A stretch of DNA of 64,000 bases. It comes from Dillenia suffruticosa (taxonomy: Eukaryota > Streptophyta > Magnoliopsida > Dilleniales > Dilleniaceae). Positions 23,969 through 35,566 of this stretch are shown here, piece by piece. Under the pieces are notes generated by a model. The model worked only from the letters and a program-made list of their open reading frames with translations, ran no database searches and was not told the DNA's origin. The position numbers and the translations under genes are program-made. Each line of letters begins with the position of its first letter. The stretch's first letter is position 1. The DNA lies in NCBI GenBank assembly GCA_033439265.1, contig JAVTVX010000012.1, forward strand, positions 10,591,001 through 10,655,000, in the 5' to 3' direction.

Positions 23969-24145
23969 ATGAAGTTAATAAAAGAATTTTGTGCAGAATT
24001 AGATCAGCTGAAAGCTGATGAAAATAGATATCTACTTATGTTACTTCTAGCAACTCATAATTCATACGCTAACTATTATGTTGGATATATAGAAAACCAT
24101 AAAGAAATTAAAAAATTAGAAAGTCTTATTAGAACTCTTATATGA
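23969..24145 (+). CDS. EPRV segment B small ORF 3 (58 codons)
   Basis: ATG at 23969, stop TGA at 24143-24145. It contains CAELDQLKADENRYLL and ANYYVGYIENHKEIKKLE, suggesting a helical, coiled-coil-like peptide. Related sequence is present on the minus strand of segment C near 33890-33715. The next small ORF starts 4 bp after its stop, as expected for compact caulimovirid coding. Function unknown. Confidence 0.5.
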   Translation: MKLIKEFCAELDQLKADENRYLLMLLLATHNSYANYYVGYIENHKEIKKLESLIRTLI

Positions 24146-24149
24146 TAAA

Positions 24150-24612
24150 ATGGATCAATTGTATAAAGCATTTGCTATACCATTTGCACCCTTAGGACAC
24201 ACTAATGTCACTACTGAAAATGTTCCTAATGTAGTATATTCTAGAGAAATAGGGGATAACTCTAGATGCATTGATACTACAGCTTTTAAAATAAGCGACT
24301 ATAGGGAGATTTGGACAAAACTGGACTAACCTATATTTACTTAGAAATATAGGAATAGCCACAGATGAGATAGCTTCCAGGCTAAATGACTTAAGTTTAA
24401 TCATGCAAGTTAAAGTTCTCAATGAGGATACTAAAAAGAACCTTACCACTATAGCCAACCGATTAGGAGAACCCTGTATAACCAGGATAAGACAGATCAG
24501 CACTATTAATGATCTGACACATGTTCAACAACTTATAGCTGAAGAGCTAACCCACAAGAGCCTATGTGAAAAAATAAAGCGCATAGAAGAAAAGATAAAA
24601 ATTAATTCTTAA
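24150..24612 (+). pseudogene. EPRV segment B small ORF 4 (about 150 codons, frameshifted)
   Basis: It starts with ATG at 24150 and contains a FKISDYREIWTKLD segment, then changes frame (near 24330) and continues as the open piece 24403-24612, which has VLNEDTKKNLTTIANRLGEP and ends in TAA. Segment C carries the same gene on the minus strand (about 33690-33238), also frameshifted. The length is similar to ORF1/ORF2 proteins of badnaviruses, but I see no diagnostic motif. Confidence 0.5.
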
Positions 24613-24652
24613 TTCTGATCGTTATAGAAAAAAAGTTAGAAAAGAAGCGCAA

Positions 24653-26527
24653 GTGGCCAAGTTAAGAAAAAAAGGTTTCTTGGATGCCTTTAAAAAATCC
24701 ATAGAGAAATCTAATATTCCTAGAATAATTGCGAAGGAAGAAAAGGACAAATGGAATCATATGTTAGATATAGAAATTCAACAATTAAGGGAATTATTGT
24801 TACACGGAAATAAGGGTGAAGAAAAAACGAACGAAACCCAACCTATTATTAGGCCCAACCCACAAAAGGAAGAAGTCCTGAAAGCTACTCCTTTAATAAT
24901 TAAAGAGGATAGTGTTTCTCTTAAAGATAGGGAGATAATGAAAGCTTTGAAACCTATAAAGATAAAAAATCAACTAAGATCCTAGGCTTTGAAGAAAAAC
25001 CCAAATGAGAGATTTCAAGCTTAATAATAGATCTTGATCTAGAAGAATACGAAATATAGTTTTTAGCAACTAAGTTTGAAGGAGAAAACTTAGAAACTAA
25101 GTTATCAGATGAGGAAATTGATAAATTTCTTTCAGATGATGATTCCGAAGTAACCCACAGGAAATGATCCCCATACGTTCCAAGATCATCCAATGTGAGG
25201 AGAAAGTGGGATGACTAAAATCCTAAGTGTATTGTCGGCCACTCAAAATGTACCCTCGAGTTGTTCTATCCTACCTAAGACAAACCAAGGAGGAAAGATG
25301 AGGATATTTGAAGGGATAAGTGAACACATGGAGTATATACCAAACTCAAACAGTAATTTTGCTACAGGTATAATTAGGTAAGTTGAAAAGGATACCATTC
25401 AAAGAATGGGAACTTAGTTAAATTTCGATTTTATAATCGACAAAAGGAGAGTTATTGATAAATGGATGCAAACCATCCAGTTGATAGCTATAGTCAATAG
25501 CTAGATGATGGACCAGCTTATGAGATGTATTCCCCAGGTCATAGAGGGAAATATAACAAGAAATTGGTGGAGTAAACTATTCTTGCCAGAAGAAAAAATA
25601 ATCCTTTATGGATCAGAAGATGGAAATCCTCCTTAAACAGAGAGCATAGAATCCATTATGTATATAATTAAAGCAGCAATATACTTAGAATTCTTAGGGC
25701 AGCATTGGAGTGCCCATCAACAACTATATAAATACAACCTGATTCAACAGAATATGTATAAATTAGAAACTAAAATGTTGTTTATTAAAATATTTTAATG
25801 AATACGTAACACATTTTGAAAATTATTATTGACAAAGTAGTATTACTGAAAATGAAAAAATCTTTCTACTTAAATTCTTTGAAAGATTACCACGAAGGTT
25901 CGCGATTCAACTTAAAAAAGAATATACAATCGATAGGGATAGCCAAGATCCAACCCTTATTGATAATTTAAGAGCTCAGATTGAGTACACAAAAATGAAA
26001 ATATGAGAATGGTGTCAGGAAATAAAGCAACTGAGAAAAATGAAAAATCATGATCGTTGCCTCTAGTGCGGAATCAATGATGATATCCCAAACTTAGAAA
26101 TTAGGGAATCTTATCCTAAGAAAAAGAAATACAAAAACAAACATGAGATTAGAAAGGATAGAATCTATACTAAATTCAGAAAATAGAAAAAAGAAACATA
26201 AAAGAAAAATTGTTCCAAAAGAGCAAAGCAGAAAATATACTAGAAAAAATCATAAGAAGATAAGATCTTATCATAAGACTAAATGCAAATGTTGGAACTG
26301 CGATAACAAAGGAGATTTCGAATATAAATGTCCAAAAAAAAAACGTGGTAAAAAAAATTTACTATCACAATACAGAAATCTCTGAGAATACAGAGATCCC
26401 AAAACAATTGCATCCGATAGAAGAAAGCAAATGCAATTATATATCTGACAATGAAACCATATATGAATTTTATATGGATTCAGAATTAGAAACAAGCAGT
26501 AATTATTCTTCTGAAGAAGATGAGTGA
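24653..26527 (+). pseudogene. EPRV segment B coat-protein gene with decayed zinc knuckle
   Basis: This is the capsid (gag-like) gene of a caulimovirid. The N-terminal part is highly charged (24653-24985), a central region with many stops follows, and then comes a basic region with a zinc-knuckle remnant CWNCDNKGDFEYKC near 26290-26331. The consensus is CX2CX4HX4C; here Asp replaces the His, so metal binding would be lost. The C-terminus is acidic (SSEEDE), ending in TGA at 26525-26527. Basic zinc-knuckle followed by an acidic tail fits coat proteins of this family. Segment C has the same gene in reverse orientation, with other knuckle losses. Confidence 0.7.
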
Positions 26528-27590
26528 CACCTCAAGTATTTGTAGTGATAAATCATATCTAGAGCAAATTGATGACAATCAGTGTTATCAACAAGTCACA
26601 ATCCTTAGTAACAAACAAGCTAGGGAAATAAAAGAAAAAGGACTTAAAACAAGTGAAAAAATGGGTTTCTAGTCTAGTTGGAAGATCGAAAACCTAATCA
26701 AGAAAAATGAGATTACATATGGAATTCATTATACGGAAACATCGTAAATGATGGAGCAAGCCCAAGGGAATTTTAGCAACAGTCTAATCACTGAGGAAAA
26801 GGTTAAATCAGATTTAGACAAAATGCCTAGAAAGATTGGGAATAAAATGAAGTATATTCACATCAGAAGTATCTGAATTAGTGTGAAAGCTAATTACGCT
26901 ATAAGATTGATTCGCCAATTTTATTAGTGGTACAGCTCTCAGACCCCATAGACAAAACCTTAGGAATAATCAGGGGAAATTTTTATTATAGTTAAGTACA
27001 GTTTACTATCACATTAGCCTTGATGGATCTAGGAAAATCATAATTGACAATAATCTATGAATATATACGAAAAGACACAATGAGTAGACCTGAATATATG
27101 CCTTTTACCATCACATATTTACAACATTTGCATTAAGTTCTAGTGCGTATAGTCTTCAGTTTGAAGAAAAGAAAATAGTTGAAATTGAAGAAATATTTGA
27201 AAATATAAGAACTTTCCTAGAACCTCTAAGGACGAATCCTACAAACTTGCTAGAGATCCCTTTGAATCTAGCAAAACCACAAATGGACGAAAGGCTTAGA
27301 ACAGAAAACAAGCCTTCAACATCATTGGACATAGGAAGAGATGGGATCCTAAGGTGCCGATCCTTAAGACCATTATACATAAACAAATTAGGGAAGATAT
27401 ATAACGAAAGCAGACCCTTTACTATTAGGAAATCCACTAGTGCGGAACCAATTGAAAAACTTGAAAGGAAACTAGTTATCGGGAATCCTTTCATTACTAA
27501 AGAACCGGGAAGGATAATAGCCCAATATAGGACTATAGGTCCACGGTACACTATAAAAATTGAACTAGATACCAATACTAGCTAAAATCT
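26520..27590 (+). pseudogene. EPRV segment B movement-protein gene, overlapping the coat-protein stop by 8 nt
   Basis: ATG at 26520 lies inside the coat-protein end (ATGAGTGA arrangement), a typical compact viral overlap. After many stops it contains MKYIHIRSI followed by ISVKANYAIR, resembling the conserved movement-protein core of Caulimoviridae, and later LALMDLGKS and FTITYL segments. The last part (27247-27585) is open for 112 codons and contains ENKPSTSLDIGRDGILRCRS. Movement proteins of this family form tubules through plasmodesmata. The assignment rests on position and this core only. Confidence 0.5.
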
Positions 27591-27599
27591 TATTAATCC

Positions 27600-29900
27600 A
27601 AACTTGATCAGAGATCAATTGGATAGATATCCTTTGGATAGCCCGTTTGAAGAGGATAAATCTTATGTTGAAGTGTCTTTTAGGTTGCAAACCAAAGAGG
27701 TAACATGCCTTGTGTAATAAGCACAAAGGCTCAGGAAGTGGTCTTTGGATGTTCTTTTCTTAAACATACCCGAGCCTTAATAGGCGATAAAGAAGTGCGA
27801 ATAATGATAGAAGGACAATAAATTGTCTTTCACAAAATATGAAGTTTGGAAAAAGACCGGATATGCTAGTTATCCTGGTCCAAGTAGAATATCCATAATA
27901 TAAACCCTAAATTATTCCATTGTTTAATCGACATCGGAAGTCAAGTGATTTTGGCTCACCAGAATGTGTTTCCCAAAGAAATGTGGAAACCTAATGATAA
28001 AGTTCTGATTGCAAAAGGAATTGAAGGCAATCTGACTGAAATAATGATAATGAGAACAGGAAACCATGTTGTAATTGGTACACCAAAAACTAGAAAAGAC
28101 TAAAATATTTAGAATTTACCAATGTAATTCTATGGGACTAGATCTTCTCCTCGGAATGGACATCATAAAATTATTCAAAGCAGTGATTCTGCTAACAAAC
28201 AAGATTATATGGACAACTCCATGCAATCATAAAATTATCACACTTTTATTGGTTAAGTACCGAATTAAACTCCAAACTGATTTGAACTATCAGAGTACGC
28301 GCTGAATCGTGGTGAGATTATATATTTTCACAATTTAATTTCATCAGAGTTTAAGATAATTCATTCTTTAAGCGAATTACCAATATTAGAAACTCTACTG
28401 AAACAAAACTTTTCAAAAAATCCACTAGAAAGAATGCATGTGGACAAAATATATGAAAAAAATAAGATTAATAGAATCTTTTGCAGAAAAGAATATCTCT
28501 ATAAGAACCAAGAGAATGAAATACTCACAAGAAAATGTTGGGGAATTTGAAAAACAAATAAAAGAACTACTATGAGCAGGAATAATTTGTGAAAGCAAAA
28601 ACCCACAGTGTTTATGATAAGAAATCATGGAGAATTAAAATGAGAAAAAACCAGAATGGTTATCGACTATAGACGGTTAAATCAAGTGACAGTCTTTGAT
28701 GGATACTATATTCGATACAAAGAAGAATTATTTCAAAATATAGTTGGATATAAATGTTTTAGTAAATTTGATTGTAAATCATACTTTTGACAGATAATGC
28801 TAAAAAAGAATCAAAATCCTTAACAGCGTTTAGTGCCCCACAAGAACAATATGAATGGAATGTAATGTCACTCGGACTCAAAAATGCCCCACAAATCTTT
28901 CAAATATGAATGGATAAGGTATTTAAAAATAGCAAGAACTTCTGTATAATTTATATAGATGATATTATGATACTTTCAAAAAATGAACAAAAGCATATGG
29001 AACATTTGTATAAGTTCGCAAATGTCGCATTTAACTATGGGATTATCTTAAGTAAGAAAAATGTTGAAATAAATAAATCTAAAGTCGAGTTTTTAAGAAC
29101 AATAGTAGATGAGATAGGGATAGAACTTCAATCTCATATTTGTGAAAAGATAGGAGCTTTTCCAAATAGGTTAGAAGATAAAGAAACAAGTTCAAAGATT
29201 CCTAGGAGTCTTGAACCATGGGAAACCATATATCAAAAAATTAAGCAAACTAAAACAACCTACAACAATCCATTAAAGGGGAAAAGGATTTTAGGTGGAC
29301 CTCTGAATTGACTCTAATTATCAAACAATAAAAAAGCAATGCAAAAAATTACCAAAACTAACGTTGCCAGCAAAACAAGATGATCTATGTATTTTTACAA
29401 ATGCATCAGAATAATACTGAGAAGCAGCCCTAATAACAACAGAAGGTAAACTTTGCAGGTATTCAGAAGAAACATTTAAAGGAGCAGAGTTAAATTATTC
29501 GGTAACTGAAAAGAAACTTTTAGCAGTAAAAACGTCCTTGGAAAAATTATGTCTATTCATAATAGATAAACATATAAAAATCTATACTGATAACACTCAA
29601 ATTAGACATATGATATTTATTATAGTCAAGATCTCATTCCAAGGATGGTTCAAAGAGCTGTGATGAAATTCATAGCGTACCATTCTAAAAATCAGATCTT
29701 CAGTGTTAAATTTTGGATAGCACTGCCAAATGTAATGGAGCGACAAAAGTTCAGTCTATAGTATCATTAGTATTCAAGCTATTAAGGCAAGAAAGACAGA
29801 ATTTGAAGTCAGAATCCCGCCCTAAAAACTATACCTCCCTCCAGAATTCGAAAGAGAATGGCTAGAGTTTGTAAATCACAAATGAGTTCTAGGACTTTTT
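27600..29900 (+). pseudogene. EPRV segment B protease-RT-RNase H polyprotein remnant
   Basis: An aspartic protease remnant is at about 27920-28170: the catalytic triplet region reads LIDIGS at 27924-27941, where DTG is expected, so the Thr is lost. It is followed by DLLLGMDII, the second conserved protease block. Reverse transcriptase at about 28650-29200 shows MVIDYRRLNQV and YIDD (28952-28963). RNase H is at about 29380-29620, with ELNYSVTEKKLLAV and IYTDNTQ. A C-terminal region continues to about 29900. There is no integrase. Numerous stops make it non-functional. Confidence 0.8.
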
Positions 29901-30316
29901 GTCATCTATCAATAGTTTAAGAGGATGACAAGTTAGTATCTCGAGAAGATAATGTGGTGATCATTAATTGAAGAAAGGACCCACAAAATTTGAAAAACTA
30001 ATAGAAAACGTCGCCAATTTCAAGTCACAGTCAAGTGAGGAAGCATAAAAACAATTGTGTAAAATGATTCACCCAACAGATTTAGTAACATATCAATACT
30101 GCGTCAGAGATAAAGAAGATGCGTAACCACACCATCACGTGAACAAAAATGGGAGACAAAGCAAAAGTTGAAAGGAAAGACAAACGCATGAAGAATCTTT
30201 TGTCTTTAAGACTATTATTAAAGTAGTGAGCCCACTTATTATCCAACCAATCTGTGAATGTGTAATAATGTAATCACTTAGGTCATAAGCCAATAATGTA
30301 AATGGGAGCTATGTTC

Positions 30317-30324
30317 TATAAATA
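30317..30324 (+). promoter_or_regulatory. TATA box of EPRV segment B promoter
   Basis: TATAAATA in the context TTCTATAAATAGCGAGAC, about 190 bp before the right copy of the leader. The same core occurs in segments A and C. Confidence 0.6.
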
Positions 30325-30513
30325 GCGAGACCTTTGGTCATTTGGGGTATCAAGTCTTGAAGTGTCTTAGTATAAGTTCTCAAACCACTCGATCTCAAGT
30401 TCCACAATCTAAAAAATCTCTCTGAAATATCATGTTCTATACTATTTTTAACTATAACAGAACTTCTCTTGTACCATTTCTATCATAAATGAAGGATGAA
30501 TCAGCCAGTACTC

Positions 30514-30806
30514 TTTATGTTCATTTTCGAATCCTTAAACCCAACTCAGGACACGGTCACTATGAAAAGCGTGAGAGATAACCGGAATCCAATATTTCTT
30601 TGGATCTTGCCCATCTCAAGCTAGTACTTACCCTAGACTACTAGAAGTAGCCATACAGACTAAGAAAGAAGACGAGAAGATCATAGTAGTCAGAGGCGCA
30701 TGCGAGAAGAACGCAGTGGACCTATTGGTTGGAGAATCTAAGAATTAAAGGTATATCTTCGGGTTCTACAACTTTCTTACTGTTTACATCCTATATCTAG
30801 AAATAG
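30514..30806 (+). repeat. Terminal redundancy of EPRV segment B, right copy (leader)
   Basis: Matches 23083-23384. Its presence at both ends means more than one genome unit was captured, consistent with integration of a concatemer or of a circular genome with overlap. Confidence 0.75.
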
Positions 30807-33800
30807 TGTTATTCCTTACATCTCTAGACATTTTGTATAAAGCAAATTTAACCTATTCCTTAGGGATTAGACTGATGCTAAAACTCCCTTAGACTTGCTC
30901 CATTGTTTGCAGTGTTTCTGTATAATGAATTCTATACTTAATCTCATTTTTTTGTTAGATTAGGTTTCCTATCTTCCAACTAGACTTGAAACCCATATTT
31001 TTACTTATTTTAAGTACTTTTTCTTTTATTTCCCTAACTTCTTTGTTACTAAGGATTATGACTTGTTGATAACGCTGATTGTCATAAATCTACTCTAGAT
31101 ATGAGTTATCACTACAAATACTTGAGGTGTCACTCATCTTCTTCAGAAGAATAATTACTACTTGTTTTTTATTATGAATCCATAAAAAATTCATATATGG
31201 TCTCGTTGTCAGATAAATAATCGCACTCGATTTCTTCTATTGGGTGCAATTGTTTTGGGATCTCTGTATCCTTAAAGATTCTGTATCATGATTGTAAATT
31301 TTTCCATCACGTTTTTGTTTTGAACATTCAGTTTCGAAATATCCTTTGTTATCATAGTTCCAACATGACTTATCATAAGATATTATCTTCTTATGATTTT
31401 TTCTAGTACATTTTCTGCTTTGCTCTTTCAAAACAATTTTCCTTTTATGCTTCTTTTTGTATTTTTTGAATTTAGTATAGGTTCTATCCTTTCTAATCTC
31501 ATATTTGCTTTTGTATTTCTTTTTTTAGGATAAGCTTCCCTACATCCTAAATTTGGGATATCATAATTGATTCCGCACCAGAGATGATCATCATGATTTT
31601 TCATTTTTCTCAGTAGCTTTGCTTGCTAACACCATTCTCGTATTTTCATTTTTGTGTTAAATTATCTATAGGGGTTGGATCTTGGCTATCCCTATCGAAT
31701 GTGTATTCCTTTTTAAGTTGAATCGCGAACCTTCATGGTAATCTTTCAAAGAATTTATCCAGAAAGATTTTCTCCTCATTTTCAGTAATACTACTTTGCT
31801 AGTAATAATTTTTAAATATGTTACGTATTCATTAAAATATTTTAACAAACAATATTCTAGTTTATCTAATTTATACATGTTCTGTTGAATCAAGTTGTAT
31901 TTATATAGTTGTTGATGGACACTCCAATACTGCCCCAAGAATTCTAAGTATAATGCTGCTTTAATTCTATTCATAATGGATTCTACGCTCTCCGTGTTAG
32001 GAGGATTTCCATATTCTAATCCATAAAGGATTATTTTTTCTTCTAGCAAAGATAGATTGCTCCATCAATTTCTTGTTATATTTCCCTCAATGACTTGAGG
32101 AATATATCTCATTAGCTGCTCCATCATCCGGCTATTGGCTACAGCTACCAATTGGGTGGTTTGCACCCATCTATCGATAACTCTCCTTTTATCGATTATA
32201 AAATCGAGATTTAACCAAATTCACATTCTTTTAATGGTATCTTCTTTAGGTTGCCCAATTATACTTGTAGCAAGATTACTGTCTTAGCTTGGTATGTACT
32301 CATGTGTTCTCGTATTCCTTCAAATACATCTTTCCTCCTTGATTTGCACTAGGTAGGTTAGAACTACTAGAGGGTACATTTTGGGTAGCCGACTGTCCAC
32401 TTGGGATTTCAGTTGTCCCACTTTCTCCTTACATTGGATGATCTTGGAATGTATGGGGACCATTTCCTAATGTATGTGGGTTAGTCATAAAGACCGCTAC
32501 TTCGGAATAGTCATCTGAAATATATTTCTCAATATCCTCATCTAATAACTCAGTTTTTAAATTTTCTCCTTCAAACTTAGTCTGTAAAAACTGTTTTTCG
32601 TATTCTTCTAGATCAAGGTATATTACTAGGACTGAAATCTCTCTTCTGGGTTTTTCTTCAAAGTTTAGGATCTTAGTTGATTTTCTATCTTTGTAGGTTT
32701 CAAAGGTTTCATCATCTCCCTCATTTTTAGGAGAAACGCTATCCTCTCTAATTATTAAAGGAGTAGCCTTCAAGATTTCTTCCTTCTGTGGGTTGGGCCT
32801 AAGAATAGGTTAGGTTTCGTTCATTTTTCTTTACCCTTATTTCCTTTCAACAATAGTTGTCTTAATTATCAAATTTCTATTTATAACATATGGATCCATT
32901 TGTCCTTTTCTTCTTTTGCTGTCATTCTAGAAATGTTAGACTTCTCCATGGATTTTTTAAGGGCATCCATGAAACCTATTATTATTAACTTGGTCTCTTG
33001 CACTTTTTTCTAACTCTTTCTTCATAATGTCCAAAATTAAGAATTAAATTCATAACATTTTCAATATTTTTATTTACGATATCTAAATTTTTATGCATAC
33101 TATAGATTGTTTCATTAGTATTTCTACTATTTTTTAGATTAATGGATTTCCATTCCATTGTCACATACCTCTAATTGAGGTCCAACACTTTCATTGTGAA
33201 TTCTGAGGGTTATCTATAGAATCATTTCTACTTTTGACTATAGGATTTTTATCTTTTCTTCTATGCACTTTATTCTTTCACATAGGCTCTTGTGAGTCAG
33301 CTCTTTAGCTATAAGCTGTTGAACTTGTGTCACATTATTAATAGTGTTGATCTGTCTTATCCTGGTTATACAAGGTTCTCCTAATCGGTTGGCTATAGTG
33401 GTAAGGTTCTTTTTAGTATCCTCATTGAGAACTTTAACATGCATGATTTAACTTAAGTCATTAAGTTGGGAAGCTGTCTCATCAGTGGCTATTCCTATAT
33501 TTCTAAGTAAATATAGGCTAGTCCAATTTTATCCAAATCTCCCTACGGTTGCTTATTTTGAAAGCCGTAGTATTAATGCATCTAGAGTTATCCCTTGTTT
33601 TTCTAGAATATACTACATTAGGAACATTTTCAGTACTGACATTAGTGTGTCTTAATGGTGCAAATAGTATAACAAATGCATTATGCAATTTATCCATTTT
33701 ATCCCATAAGAGTTCTGATCAAACTTTTTAATTTTTTAATTTCTTTATGGTTTTCAATATATCTAACATAATAGTTAGCATATGAATTAGTAACTACCAT

Positions 33801-34331
33801 TGTAACATAAGCATATATCTATTTTTATCAGCTCTCAGTTGATCTAATTCTGCATAAAGTTCTTTTATTAACTTCATGAACTATAGTACATAAATGCTAA
33901 TAAACAAGTCTTGTTATACGATAGCTTATTATCCATATTTGGATGCGAATGTTTCTGATCCTTAACTGAAGAGAGAGATAAGTATCCCAATACTGAGTTT
34001 GACGTAACTGTTCTTGAAGATTTTTAACTTGAGTTTGCAAAGTGCAAACTTGGTGGTTCATGCTAGTTAAAGCCTTGAATGTCATTTTGGACTCTAGAGA
34101 ATATGATATAAATCAGTTAGGAAGTTATGCATGCAGATTCTAAATAATTCTATTTAGATCGGTAATACGTCTTCGTACGCCATGGAGTCATTGCATGAAT
34201 ATCATGTGTATTCATGCATCGTTCCGTCTACCTGGTTGGTCTTCTAGGTACCTTTCTAACATTTGAAAGTGTCTAATACGAAATTTCCAATCTTCCATTA
34301 GTTTAAACATGGCGAGTTTTTAGTTTTACCC

Positions 34332-34343
34332 GCTTTAATACCA
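34332..34343 (-). promoter_or_regulatory. Decayed primer-binding site of EPRV segment C
   Basis: TGGTATTAAAGC on the minus strand, 10 of 12 matches to TGGTATCAGAGC, in the same place relative to small ORF 1 as in segment B. Confidence 0.55.
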
Positions 34344-34939
34344 AAAAATGGTCAAAACCAACCATTTTTTGTTTTTGTTTTAAGAAAATTTAAATGATCT
34401 TTAATTTTTATGAATTAGCATATTCATATTCATCTCTTTAGCCTTTACCCAATTTCTAGATCATAGGATGTAAACAGTAGGAGAGTTGAAGAACCCGAAG
34501 ATTTCCCTTTAATTCTTGGATTCTCCAACCAACAGGCCCACTACAATCTTCTCACCTACACCTCCAGCCCACAGCTTTTTCACCTTCTTTCTTAGTTTTT
34601 GCAGCTACTTCTAGCAATTTAGGGCAAGTGCTAGCATGATTAGTCTTGAGATGGGCAAGATCCAAAGAAATATTGGATTCAGTTATCTCTTACACTGTTC
34701 ATAGCGATCGTGTCTAGAGTTGGGTTTAGGGATTCAAAGATAAACATAAAAAGTATCGGCTAATTCATCATTTATTTATGATAGAAATAGTACAAGAGAA
34801 ATTCTGCTCCGATGAGGAATAGCCTAGAACATGATATCCCAGAAGTATTTTTTAGATTGTGAAAGTTGGGGTAGAGTGATTTGAGAACTTATGCTAAAAC
34901 ACTTTAAGACTCGATACCCTAAATGACCAAGAGTCTTGC

Positions 34940-34947
34940 TATTTATA
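34940..34947 (-). promoter_or_regulatory. TATA box of EPRV segment C promoter
   Basis: TTCTATAAATAGCAAGAC on the minus strand, nearly identical to the segment B core. Confidence 0.6.
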
Positions 34948-35566
34948 GAACATAATTCCCCTTTATATTATTGTCTTATGACCTAAGTGTTTACATTATT
35001 ACGCATTTATAGATTTGTTGGATAATAAGTAAGATGACAAGTTTAATAATGATTGTCCTTAAAGACGAAAAATTCTCCATGCATGTCCTTCTTTTGGACT
35101 TTTGCTTTGTCTCTCATCTTTCTTCACATGATGGTAAGGTTATGCGTTTGCTTTATCTTTGACGTAGTATTAACATTTTACTAAAATTGTCGAGTGAATC
35201 ATTTTGCACTATTGCTTTTGTGTTTCCTTACTTAATTGTGGCTTGAAATTGGCCACGTGTTCTGCTAGTTTTTCAAATTTTGTTGGATCCTCTATTCGAT
35301 TAATGACTACCACATTATATTTATCTTGAACATAAATCTCAGAATTCTAACTTGTCATCCTCTTGAACTATTGGTAGATGACGAAAAGTTCTAAATCTCG
35401 TTTGTGATTTACGAATTTTGGTCATTTTCCTTTGAATTCGGAACAGAGGTATAGTTTTTGGGACGGGATTCTGAATTCAAGTTTTGCCTTTCTTATCTTA
35501 ATAGTTTAAATACTGATGATATTATAGGCTCAAAACTTTTGTCGCTCCGTCACATCGGCGATGCTA

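Larger units (their letters stand above)
23083..30806 (+). mobile_element. EPRV segment B: slightly more than one genome unit
   Basis: Order on the plus strand: leader, primer site (23504), four small ORFs (23546-24612), coat protein (24653-26527), movement protein (26520 to about 27590), protease-RT-RNase H (about 27600-29900), promoter with TATAAATA at 30317, leader again. The leader at 23083-23384 is repeated at 30514-30806, so the unit length is about 7.43 kb, within the 7-8 kb typical of Caulimoviridae. Confidence 0.8.
30807..35566 (-). pseudogene. EPRV segment C: movement-protein start, coat protein, small ORFs, leader, promoter, pol C-terminus
   Basis: The orientation is inverted relative to B. 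From the right on the minus strand: pol C-terminal region (about 35566-35100), TATAAATA (34947-34940), leader, decayed primer site (34343-34332), small ORFs (about 34300-33238), coat protein (about 33000-31130), and the 5' part of the movement-protein gene up to the junction at 30807. Recognisable coat-protein pieces are 32773-32429 (FETYKDRKSTKILNFEEKP) and 32049-31666 (KSFWINSLKDYHEGSRF). The zinc knuckle near 31390-31330 has lost a Cys and the His to Tyr. The order pol end to leader to coat protein is permuted across the circular map. Confidence 0.75.

Noticed and set aside
23083-30806. LTR retrotransposon call for the segment with terminal direct repeats
   Set aside because: No integrase, no TG...CA ends, the primer site is not adjacent to the repeat, and the genes match Caulimoviridae order.
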